DNA of 28,131 nt from the NCBI GenBank assembly GCA_028712015.1, contig JAQTRB010000001.1, positions 1 through 28,131 on the forward strand, written 5' to 3'. The translations under genes were made by a program, and so were the position numbers. This DNA is from Syntrophales bacterium. Its GTDB lineage: Bacteria > Desulfobacterota > Syntrophia > Syntrophales > UBA5619. The notes under the pieces are model-generated. The model had not been told where the DNA came from and made no database searches. It saw only the letters and a program-made list of their open reading frames with translations. Positions 15,209-23,800 of this stretch are shown here, piece after piece. The first letter of the stretch is position 1, and each line of letters opens with the position of its first letter.

Positions 15209-15976
15209 CTACCACCAGCGGATCAGTTCCGTCACCTCCTTGCGGATCTCCACAAGGCGGGGATCGATAAGACTCCGGGGACGGGGCAGATCGACCTTGA
15301 CTTCGGCCTTGACCTTGGCGGGCTTGTTGCTCAGAATGAGGATGCGCTCCGACACGTAGACCGCCTCTTCGATATTGTGGGTCACAAAGATCACCGTGCT
15401 CTTGAGCTGCTCCCACAGGCGCACCAGTTCATCCTCCAGATAGTAGCGAAGCTTCACGTCCAACTGGCCATAGGGCTCATCCATCAAGAGCAGATCCGGA
15501 TTGACGGCAAAGGCCCGGGCCACGGCGATCCTCTGCAGCATGCTGGCCGAGATCTGGTTGGGATAAAGATCGGCGCAGTCGGCCAAGCCCACCAGGCTCA
15601 TGATCTGATTCAGCTTCTTCTCCATTTCCGCCTTCGGAACCCGCTTGACCTCCATCCCGTAGGCCACGTTCTCGCGCACGGTGCGCCAGGGCAGGCAGGT
15701 CGGTTCCTGGAAAACGAAGGAGAGATGATGTTTCTTGGGATCGGCAACTTCGCCATCGATGAAGATGTCTCCCGCCGTGGATGGAATCAGTTTGGAGAGT
15801 GTATTGAGAAATGTGGTCTTGCCGCAGCCCGTGGGCCCGACAATGCTTAGAAATTCGCCTTCTCCCACATCGAAGGATATCTGATCAAGGACCAGCAGAT
15901 CCCCGAATCGCTTCGTCAGATTTCTGACCTCGATTTTTGCCTTTCTTGTTTTACCACCGTCCACACTTCCCCCCAC
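15209..15976 (-). CDS. ABC importer ATPase B (nitrate/sulfonate/taurine class), degenerate signature motif
   Basis: This is a 255-residue ATPase from a GTG at 15976. A GTG at 15964 with GGGGGGA in front is an alternative, removing four residues. Walker A GPTGCGKTT (47-55), Q-loop Gln90, Walker B LLLMDE (162-167) and the switch His200 in FVTHNIEEA are canonical. The signature motif is not: where LSGGQ/M is expected it reads ISASM (142-146, codons ATC TCG GCC AGC ATG), so both glycines that contact ATP in the partner site are lost. The next residues, LQRIAVARAF, are normal, so this is not a frameshift. It is transcribed ahead of the binding protein and permeases and probably forms a heterodimer with ATPase A. 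Confidence 0.94.
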   Translation of the reverse strand: MGGSVDGGKTRKAKIEVRNLTKRFGDLLVLDQISFDVGEGEFLSIVGPTGCGKTTFLNTLSKLIPSTAGDIFIDGEVADPKKHHLSFVFQEPTCLPWRTVRENVAYGMEVKRVPKAEMEKKLNQIMSLVGLADCADLYPNQISASMLQRIAVARAFAVNPDLLLMDEPYGQLDVKLRYYLEDELVRLWEQLKSTVIFVTHNIEEAVYVSERILILSNKPAKVKAEVKVDLPRPRSLIDPRLVEIRKEVTELIRWW

Positions 15977-16031
15977 TTCACAAATATACCGCGGACGAAA
16001 TTCTCAGGGGAATTTGGCCGAAAACCGCGGG

Positions 16032-17438
16032 CTAGCGACCATATTTCGCCCAGAGCGGGCCCCAGATTTCATCTTCGGTCGGCTTCACCACCGGCAGCGG
16101 TTCGGAGACCCATGTCACATTGATAAAATGCTTCCAGTGGATATTTTCGCTCGTGATGTTGCCGCCCCAGGTGCCGCATCCCAGCGTGACCGTGGAGGGC
16201 ATGCCGTTGTGGAAATGGCCCCCGGCGGACGGCGCATGGGCCTGACGGACCAGAATGCGGCTGACTTTGGCGGCAGTCGCCACCTTCCGGATATAGTCGG
16301 AATTGAAGGAATAGATGCCGCAGGAGTGTCCCAGCCCCGCATAGTTGTGGAGTGTCGCGATGAGCTCTATGGCATCGTCGATCGTCTGGTAACGCCACAG
16401 GGCCATGACGGGGGATAGTTTCTCGCCGCTGAATCGCTCCTCGCCGGGTTTTTCCCCGATGACCATGAGCATTTTGGTGCCCTCGGGAACGGCGAGCCCG
16501 GCGTCTTCGGCGATGCGACGGGCCGATACGGCGATAATCTTGGAATTGAGGGCAACATGACCTGTTTTTGAGCTCGCGACCCACATCCAGCTCTCCAGTT
16601 TTTGCTTTTCTTCCTCATTGCAGAGGTATCCGCCCTGTTTTTTGAGCTCCGCCACCATCCGGTCGAAAACGCCCTCCTGGATCAGCAACGAATTATCGGA
16701 ACTGCACGAGGTTGCATTGTCGAACGTTTTACTGATCCGGATCTTCTGGGCCGCATCCGCCAAGTCGGCATCTTCGGCGATAATGATGACCGGGTTGCCG
16801 GCGCCGACGCCATAGGCGGGCTTTCCGCTGGAATAGGCGGCCTTGACCATCACGGCGCCGCCGGTCGCCACCACCAGGTCCACCTGCCGCATCAACTCCT
16901 GGCTCATCGGTACGCTGGGCTCCTCGATATATTGAATCAAATCCACCGGGGCGCCGACCTTGCGCAGTCCCTCCCGCATGAATTCGCAAACCACCCGGCA
17001 GGACCGCTTCGCCGCCGGATGGGGGGCAAAAATGACGGCGTTACGTCCTTTCAGGATCCCCGTGCCGTTGCTGGCCGCCGTTGCGGTGGGATTCGTCACG
17101 GGCGTCAGCGCCCCGATGATCCCTACCGGCTTCGCGTATTTCGTCAGCCCACGGGCTTCGTCCCGTTCGATCACCCCCACCGTTTTCGCCTGCTTGATAT
17201 CGCGGCAGACCCCAAGGACCTTGACCTTGTGTTTGGTGAGTTTGTCCTCATAGACGCCCATGCCGGTCTCTTCCACGGCGATTTTCGCGCAGGCGGCAAT
17301 GTTGTCGTCCTTGTATACCTGCCATGCCACCGAGAGGGCCACCTCGTCGATCTGCTCCTGCGTATAATTTTCCACCAGTTTCTGTGCGGCACGTGCCTTG
17401 GCCACCAAAGTGCCGACGATCTCTTCGTTGCTCGACAT
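16032..17438 (-). CDS. CoA-acylating aldehyde dehydrogenase, sulfoacetaldehyde dehydrogenase (SauS)-like
   Basis: From ATG 17438 (GGAGG 4 bases upstream) this is a 468-residue enzyme. Cys245 in FDNATSCSSDNS is the catalytic thiol. ATGGAVMVKAAYSSGKPAYG (191-210) and GVGAGNP are typical of the acylating branch (EutE, SucD, AdhE N-half, SauS), as is LGCGTWGGN near the C-terminus. These enzymes convert an aldehyde, NAD(P) and CoA to acyl-CoA. The TSCSS form around the cysteine and the aminotransferase plus sulfonate-class importer point to sulfoacetaldehyde and sulfoacetyl-CoA. Succinate semialdehyde or malonate semialdehyde are alternatives. It heads the minus-strand island and is divergent from the cell-wall hydrolase gene. 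The open frame up to 17513 adds residues that read through the promoter. Confidence 0.85.
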   Translation of the reverse strand: MSSNEEIVGTLVAKARAAQKLVENYTQEQIDEVALSVAWQVYKDDNIAACAKIAVEETGMGVYEDKLTKHKVKVLGVCRDIKQAKTVGVIERDEARGLTKYAKPVGIIGALTPVTNPTATAASNGTGILKGRNAVIFAPHPAAKRSCRVVCEFMREGLRKVGAPVDLIQYIEEPSVPMSQELMRQVDLVVATGGAVMVKAAYSSGKPAYGVGAGNPVIIIAEDADLADAAQKIRISKTFDNATSCSSDNSLLIQEGVFDRMVAELKKQGGYLCNEEEKQKLESWMWVASSKTGHVALNSKIIAVSARRIAEDAGLAVPEGTKMLMVIGEKPGEERFSGEKLSPVMALWRYQTIDDAIELIATLHNYAGLGHSCGIYSFNSDYIRKVATAAKVSRILVRQAHAPSAGGHFHNGMPSTVTLGCGTWGGNITSENIHWKHFINVTWVSEPLPVVKPTEDEIWGPLWAKYGR

Positions 17439-17484
17439 GTCTCCTCCTTTTTTTGAAACGCCCGTCCGGCGACCAGCGGCTAAA

Positions 17485-17513
17485 TCCGTATACAAAAATA
17501 TCATGGTTGTCAA
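17485..17513 (-). promoter_or_regulatory. Promoter of the aldehyde dehydrogenase/importer operon
   Basis: On the minus strand TTGACA (17513-17508) is a perfect -35. Possible -10 elements are TATACG after 15 bases (17492-17487) or TACGGA after 17 (17490-17485). It lies about 50-75 bases before the ATG at 17438. The -10 overlaps the GTATAC-centred motif. Confidence 0.45.
17486..17497. promoter_or_regulatory. Candidate GntR operator (CCGTATACAAAA) upstream of aldehyde dehydrogenase
   Basis: This is the reverse complement of the 12-mer at 2868-2879 in front of gntR. The GTATAC core is palindromic and overlaps the likely -10, as expected for repression. Other GTATAC copies in the window lie inside coding sequence and lack the flanks. 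That the GntR/FCD protein binds here is inferred. Confidence 0.42.
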
Positions 17514-17712
17514 TAAATTTCCCGATCAGCCAGTAGACTTTCTTAATAGGCTGAATCCGGCGTCTTCCGCTTTGCCTTTTTGAGTTTGACTTCCGGCGAA
17601 ATTTCCGCTAAAAGATACGACCATTGTCGAACTCCGCTTGTAATGTAACCGCGGAATCCGGGTACCACAACCGGTGTGGGGAGGCCCCCGAATTTCAATG
17701 AGGAGGTGCTTC

Positions 17713-18690
17713 ATGATGAGACAGCGAATGTTTCCATGGATGGGATTGTGTGTCCTGTTCGTGTTTACAGCCCTTGGCGGAACAGCCATCGCGAACGGGA
17801 CCTATGCGGTGAAGCGCGGCGACACCCTGACCCGAATCGCCGCGAAGACGGGAATGACCGTCAAGGCCCTGAAAGCGGCCAATGCTTCGGCGGGCAGTCT
17901 GCTCCGGGTGAATCAAATTCTCATCATCCCCTCCAACAAAATCGACAAAACGGCAAAGAGTACCCCCTCTTCCATTCCTCAGGGGAAGAAATATGTGATC
18001 AAAAAGGGAGACTCGCTCTTCGGCATCGCCAGAAGGGCAGGCGTATCCGTTCGTGAGCTTCGGAAGCTCAACCGGATGCGCGGAAACAAACTGAAGGTCG
18101 GGCAGGAACTCGTCTTGACGGAAAAACCGAATGACGAGATCGCGGCGCCGGCGCCCCTTGAATACGCGAATCGTGAAATCAGGCCGCAGATCGAGGACGA
18201 AGAGGAGGAAGATGTCGATAACCTTTTCACCCCGGAAGAGGCATGGGCGGAAATCGAAAGGCGCAAACAGGAACGTACGGCGCTCCTCGGAAATTGGAAC
18301 CATCCCGACGAGCAGAAATTGCTCGTCAAGGTCGCGTTGGGTTTCCTCGGCGCTCCCTACCGTCTCGGAGGCTATTCGGTCAACGGAATCGATTGCTCCG
18401 GCTTCGTCAAGAAAATCTATCAAATCTTCAATGTCGAGCTTCCCCGAACGGCCTTCGATCAGTCCCATCTCGGGATGCGCGTCGCCCGGGATGAGCTGGC
18501 CGAGGGGGATCTCATCTTCTTCAATACGAGAAGGCCGGTCGGTCACGTCGGTATCTATATCGGCAACAATCAATTCGTCCACGCCGCATCGCGGAAAAAG
18601 GGCGTCCGGGTGGACAATCTCAACACCCCCTATTACAAAAAGCGCTTCTTCCGGGCCGTCCGCCTGAAGGGAACCCATGACGGCCTATAG
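17713..18690 (+). CDS. LysM-LysM-NlpC/P60 peptidoglycan hydrolase
   Basis: The start is ATG 17713 behind GAGGAGG (6-base gap), giving 325 residues. A hydrophobic signal segment (residues 8-28, ending AIANG) exports the protein. LysM 1 (about 29-74, YAVKRGDTLTRIAAKTG) and LysM 2 (about 93-136, YVIKKGDSLFGIARRAG) bind the glycan. A charged linker follows with a run of acidic residues (EDEEEEDVD, 161-169). The NlpC/P60 domain spans about 203-318, with catalytic Cys228 in GIDCSGFV, His278 in VGHVGIYIG and His290 in FVHAA. Such enzymes cut the D-Glu to diamino-acid bond in stem peptides. It is transcribed away from the catabolic island and followed 60 bp later by rlmN. Confidence 0.95.
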   Translation: MMRQRMFPWMGLCVLFVFTALGGTAIANGTYAVKRGDTLTRIAAKTGMTVKALKAANASAGSLLRVNQILIIPSNKIDKTAKSTPSSIPQGKKYVIKKGDSLFGIARRAGVSVRELRKLNRMRGNKLKVGQELVLTEKPNDEIAAPAPLEYANREIRPQIEDEEEEDVDNLFTPEEAWAEIERRKQERTALLGNWNHPDEQKLLVKVALGFLGAPYRLGGYSVNGIDCSGFVKKIYQIFNVELPRTAFDQSHLGMRVARDELAEGDLIFFNTRRPVGHVGIYIGNNQFVHAASRKKGVRVDNLNTPYYKKRFFRAVRLKGTHDGL

Positions 18691-18750
18691 TCCCCCCGTA
18701 CAAAATCTTCCGTTCGTTTCCCCGCAAGAGGACCGGAAGCGGATGATGCC

Positions 18751-19791
18751 GTGACGACCAAACCCAACATTCGGGACTTGTCTCTGGAAGAATTGGAAGC
18801 CCTGATCGTCGGACTCGGCAAGGAGAAGTACCGCGCACGGCAGATCATGAAGTGGCTTTATGCGGGTGGAGCGACGACCTTTGCGGAGATGACGACGCTT
18901 GCCCGTGATTTTCGCTCCCGGATGGAGGGAATCACCCGAATCGTCGAACCCGCAATCGACAGGATTCTGGTGTCGCAGGACGGGACCAAGAAGCTCCTTT
19001 TTTCCCTCGAAGACGGGCTATTCATCGAAAGCGTCCTCATTCCCGGCCGGAATCACTGGACCGCCTGCATCTCGACCCAGGCCGGCTGTGCGATGGAATG
19101 CCGTTTCTGCCTGACCGGAAGGCAGGGACTGAAGCGCAATCTCCAGCCCTCCGAAATTACCGGACAGGTGACGATGCTCCGCCGCCATACGCCGGAAGGG
19201 CCGCAGATCAAAAACATCGTTTTGATGGGGATGGGGGAACCGCTTGCGAACTACAATCACACCGTAAAGGCGATCCGAATTCTCACCTCCGATTTCGGGC
19301 TCGGCTTCTCCAGCCGGAAGATCACGGTTTCAACCTGCGGGCTCGCCCCGAAGATCGCGCAACTGGGGAAAGAGGTCTGCGTCAACCTCGCCATTTCTTT
19401 GAACGCCCCGGACAACGAACGGCGGGATGTGCTGATGCCCGTGAACCGAAAATACCCGTTGGAAGAGCTGATCAGGGCCTGTCGAGACTATCCCATGCCG
19501 GGTCGGCGAATGCTGACCTTCGAATACATCCTCATGGCCGGCTTGAACGACTCGCCGGCGGACGCGGAGAAGCTTGCGCGGCTTCTCCGGGGACTCCACT
19601 GCAAATTGAATCTGATCGCCTTCAACGAGTTTCCCGGCTCCGACTATCGGACACCGGCGCCCGAGGCGATTTCAGCGTTTCAGCAGATCCTGCTCGACCG
19701 CCATTACACGGCCATCCTGCGAGCCAGCCACGGCCGGGACATTCTCGCCGCCTGCGGCCAGTTGAGCGGTCATGCCCCATCCTTCGCTTGA
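18751..19791 (+). CDS. rlmN: Dual-specificity 23S rRNA/tRNA adenine C2-methyltransferase
   Basis: This 346-residue radical SAM enzyme methylates C2 of an adenosine in 23S rRNA and in some tRNAs. The cluster cysteines are Cys113, Cys117 and Cys120 (CAMECRFC) in the RlmN-specific CxxxCxxC spacing. Cys335 in ILAACGQLSG is the conserved C-terminal methyl-carrying cysteine. GMGEPLANYNH and STCGLAPKI are further family blocks. The start is a GTG at 18751 with only a loose GGAAGCGG upstream. The length is normal. It ends 87 bp before the convergent patatin gene; I found no clear intrinsic terminator in that gap. Confidence 0.97.
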   Translation: MTTKPNIRDLSLEELEALIVGLGKEKYRARQIMKWLYAGGATTFAEMTTLARDFRSRMEGITRIVEPAIDRILVSQDGTKKLLFSLEDGLFIESVLIPGRNHWTACISTQAGCAMECRFCLTGRQGLKRNLQPSEITGQVTMLRRHTPEGPQIKNIVLMGMGEPLANYNHTVKAIRILTSDFGLGFSSRKITVSTCGLAPKIAQLGKEVCVNLAISLNAPDNERRDVLMPVNRKYPLEELIRACRDYPMPGRRMLTFEYILMAGLNDSPADAEKLARLLRGLHCKLNLIAFNEFPGSDYRTPAPEAISAFQQILLDRHYTAILRASHGRDILAACGQLSGHAPSFA

Positions 19792-19878
19792 TCTTCGACA
19801 GGATGGGCGGTCTCCCGGAAAGGAAGATTCGGACGGATTTCCCCAATGAAGCCGCTTCGCTGCCCGCGGCAACGAAAT

Positions 19879-20805
19879 TCATTCCAGAAGATCGCGAAGC
19901 ATCGGCAGCATCAGGTCCATCGCCCGTTTCCCCTCTTCGATGGATTCCTCGGCCCGATTGAACTCCATCAGGCCGATATGGGCGAGTTTAGGCTTGACGA
20001 GGATGTCCGGGGGATCGGAGGCAAGGCGCTCACGGGTGATCCGGTCCTGCATGATCTTGACGGAGGTCGCCACGACATCGAACACCGATGGAACGCGCTC
20101 CGGCTGTTCCTGAAAGAGGTGCCGGAAAAGAGTGAGATTCCCCTGCTGCACCGTCTGATTCAGAAAAGCGGTCCATTTGCTTATCGTCTTGGGATTGTCG
20201 CCGTTCCGGACGCCGATCGGCGGATCGACCATCCGACTGATCCGGGATTTCCCCATGATGTCGGAATTGAGATTGACGGCAATGACGAGGTCGGCGCCCA
20301 TCGATCGACACAGCGACACGGGAACGGGATTGACAAGACCACCGTCCACAAGCCACTGGCCGTTCCGCTGACAGGGGGTAAAGATTCCGGGGAGAGAGAT
20401 GCTTGCCCGAATGGCATCCATCAGCGATCCGTCTCGCAGCCAAATCTCCCTTCCGGTCTTCAGGTCGGTGGCGACGGCCGCGAAGGGGAGCGCGAGCTCT
20501 TCGATTTCCGGGTCGGCCATGTTCTGTCGGAAATAGGCCGTCATCCGCTCGCCTTCGATCAACCCCGACCTCGGGATCATGACGTCCATGAAGCCGATGA
20601 TGTAGGACCAGCTCAGCCGTCGCGCCCAGCGGTCCAGAGGGTCGAGAAAGCCGGCGGCAAAGGAACCCGCAACGAGTGCGCCGATTGATGTCCCGCAGAC
20701 GATATCAATCTTGACGCCCGCCTCCAGCAGGCTTCGGATTACGCCAATATGGGACCATCCCCGGGCCGATCCGCTTCCCAGGGCAATGCCGATTTTTTTG
20801 GCCAT
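19879..20805 (-). CDS. Patatin-like phospholipase (RssA/YchK type)
   Basis: This 308-residue protein has the patatin catalytic dyad. The oxyanion-hole loop is GSGSARGWSHIG (10-21), nucleophile Ser40 lies in the GTSIG elbow, and Asp154 lies in LVDGGLVNPVPV. There is no signal peptide, so a cytoplasmic or membrane-associated acyl hydrolase is likely. AAAGGG lies 10 bases before ATG 20805. The large activase gene upstream ends 27 bp away on the same strand, so the two may be cotranscribed, although no functional link is known. The natural substrate is not predictable. Confidence 0.95.
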   Translation of the reverse strand: MAKKIGIALGSGSARGWSHIGVIRSLLEAGVKIDIVCGTSIGALVAGSFAAGFLDPLDRWARRLSWSYIIGFMDVMIPRSGLIEGERMTAYFRQNMADPEIEELALPFAAVATDLKTGREIWLRDGSLMDAIRASISLPGIFTPCQRNGQWLVDGGLVNPVPVSLCRSMGADLVIAVNLNSDIMGKSRISRMVDPPIGVRNGDNPKTISKWTAFLNQTVQQGNLTLFRHLFQEQPERVPSVFDVVATSVKIMQDRITRERLASDPPDILVKPKLAHIGLMEFNRAEESIEEGKRAMDLMLPMLRDLLE

Positions 20806-20832
20806 GACGGTAAAACCCTTTGATGAACCAAC

Positions 20833-23800
20833 TCAGCCTTGTTGAAGAACCTCGCGGGAATTTTCTGGATTTCGGGTTGGTGTTGCCCCTTCTCGCGCCG
20901 ACATGACGATAAAATGGAGGCGATTGAGGATATTCACCTCGCTCATCCCCGGATCCATGTCGAGGAAGAGCAGGTTGAGGCGGTTGTACATGGATTTCAG
21001 TTTCTTTTCAACACCTTTCCCGATAATATGGTTGGCGAGGCAACCAAAGGGCTGCAGACAGATAATGTTTCCGATACCCTGTTTGAGCATGGCGATCATC
21101 TCGGCGGGAAGCAACCACCCCTCCCCGGCCTGGTTGGCCAGACTGGTCGTCCGGGTGGTTTCCTCGGCAAGTTTCTTGAGATCGTAATGTCGACGGTGAT
21201 AACGGAAATCTTTCATGACCCGTTCCACACGGGCCAGGTAAAAACGAACATAGCGCTCCAGCAGACGGTTCACCAGGAGATCTCGGAAGGAGCGCTTCAG
21301 ATAGGCGCGCTGGTCAAATTCCTCGTTCACGAAACGCTGCTCGAAAAAGCTCAACAGCGGGGGGACGACGACTTCGATTCCCTGCGATACGAGCCATTCC
21401 ACGATGTTGTTGTTCGAAAAGGCGTTGTATTTGACGAAAATTTCCCCCAGAACCCCGACGATCGGCACCGGCCCTCCATCCACGGGCAACGCATTAAAAT
21501 CGCGGACGGCCTCCCGCAAAAGCTCCAGAAGCGCCCCGAAATCTCCTTCTCCGGCGAGCCTTCCGATTTCGGCGATGTATCTCTGCTGAAGGGTCATGGT
21601 CGATCCGGCAAGAATCTCGTGCGGCGCCGTTGCCAACGCGATCCGCGCCAGCGCATCGCTGAAGATGAGAGCCAGGGCCAGCCGCCTGACCAGCGTGCGC
21701 CGGTCGATCGGAAAGATCGACGGAGGGGGTGTCTCTTCCGCGGAGAGCGAAACGACCGGCACCTCGCCGAACCCCGCGGCCGCGAGCGCCTTTCGGGTCA
21801 GCGGCAAATAGTTGGACGCGCGGCACTGACCGAAGGTCTGGGACAGGAGGACCGTTGTCTTCCGCGGGTCGTACCTTCCGGACCGGAGGGCCTTGATGAT
21901 GTCGCCGATCACGATGACGGCGGGATAGCACATATCATTGTTCACAAACCGGAGGCCTACGTCCACGGATGAACGGTCCTGGGGGGTGAGAAGCTCCACG
22001 CGGCAGCCGAAAGAGGCAAAGACCGGCGGGATGACCGGCGAATAGAGAGGTGAAAACCACGGGATCAGGATCGTCCTTTCCCCGGGCTTGTCCGGGGAGG
22101 AATCATTGGAATGTTCAGACCGATGCTCGGGCTTCCCGGCGCCCGCACGCTCCCGGATCGCATCCAGCATGGAACGGAGGCGGATCCGGACGGCCCCGAG
22201 GTTGGTGATCTCGTCCATCTTGATCAAGCTGTACATCTTTCCCTCGTTTTGCAGGATTTCCCGTACCTCATCTGCACAAATCGCGTCCAGACCACACCCG
22301 AAGGAGGTGATCTGCAGCATTTCAAGATGGGGGGTATGGGCGACCGCCTTGGCCACGGAGAGAATCCGGTTCGTGTAGGCCCACTGGGTCAGAATGTTGC
22401 TCTGTTTCAACGAAAGATCCGCGGCAAGCGGTACCGCGCTCTCCGGAATAACATCCACACCGAACCCCGCAAGGAGTTCCGGCAGGCCATGGTTGATCAG
22501 CGGATCTGCGTGATACGGTCGACCGGAAACGACAACGGCAAAACGGTTCTCCTCCCGAGCCTTCTCCATCAATTCGACAGCCCGCTCTTGCAGTTCCCGT
22601 AAAACCCCCCGCTGCGCCTCGATCCCCTTTTCCACCGCAACATCGACTCTCTTTTTTCCGATCCCGAAGGATTTGAGATAGAGATAAACCTGTTTCTTGA
22701 GGAGCTCCGTATCCTTGAAACTGACCGCCGGGCTGTCGATCGGAACGCCGTATCGCCCCTCCGGATCGATCGCACTGCGGACGACATCGGGGTAACCGGT
22801 CACCACGGGGCAGTTGAAGCTGTTTTGGGCATTTGTTCCCTCCATGCGCTCGAAAATCACCATCGGATAGAAGATCCGATCCACCCCTTTCTCAATCAGA
22901 TCGAGAATGTGTCCATGAGCGAGCTTCCCCGGGAAACAGATGTTGTCGGACATCACCGTCCCGATCCCTTTTTCGAACAGTCCCATCCCGGACGGCGACG
23001 ACAGAACCACACGAAACCCGCAATGGGTCAAAAGCGAGCACCAGAAGGGGAAATTCTCATACATGTTCAGCACGCGTGGGACGCCGAAGGTCAGGATCGG
23101 CGGCCGGTCCGGATTTAGCGGACGATCAAACAGGAGGTTGATCCGGGCCGTAAATAGGTTTTCGCCTGCTCGGTTGCCCCGCACCCCGTTGCCGAAATGG
23201 CGTTCGCATCGATTGCCCGTGAAATAATTACGCCCTTCCCCGAAATTGATCCGGGTCACCGCACAGCGGTTCTCGCAACCGGTGCAGGCGTATTTCTTTT
23301 TCGTGGCTTTGCGTGTCGCCTCAGTCCCGTCGAGACCGACAAAAGCCGTTAATGACGCCGGTTCGGCTCGATGGTTCTGCAGCGCCGTCAAGGCCGCGCC
23401 GTAGGCCCCCATCATCTCGGAGATATCCGGACGGATGACCTCCCTTCCCACCAGCAGTTCAAAAGCGCGCAGAACGGCGGGGTTGCGAAAGGTCCCCCCC
23501 TGGACGACGATTCTCTCCCCGAGAGCGGCCGGATCCTTCAGCTTCAGGACCTTGTACAGGGAATTGCGGATCACGGAATAGGCGAGTCCCGCCGATATCT
23601 CACCTACCGTGGCTCCCTCGCGAAGAGCTTGTCTGACGCGGGAATTCATGAAGACGGTACAGCGCGTACCGAGATCGAAAGGTTCTTCCGCCTCGCAGGC
23701 GATCCGGGAAAATTCGGTCATCCCGAGATTGAGTGAGCCGGCAAAGGTTTCGATAAAGGAGCCACAGCCCGAGGAGCAGGCCTCGTTGATCTGGATATCG

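Noticed and set aside
17300..17325. An additional GTATAC site inside the aldehyde dehydrogenase gene
   Set aside because: It lacks the flanking bases of the promoter 12-mer and lies within coding sequence; the hexamer alone is expected several times by chance.
19792..19878. A possible bidirectional terminator between rlmN and the patatin gene
   Set aside because: Only a short GCCGC/GCGGC stem (19851-19870) is visible and no T-tract follows on either strand.
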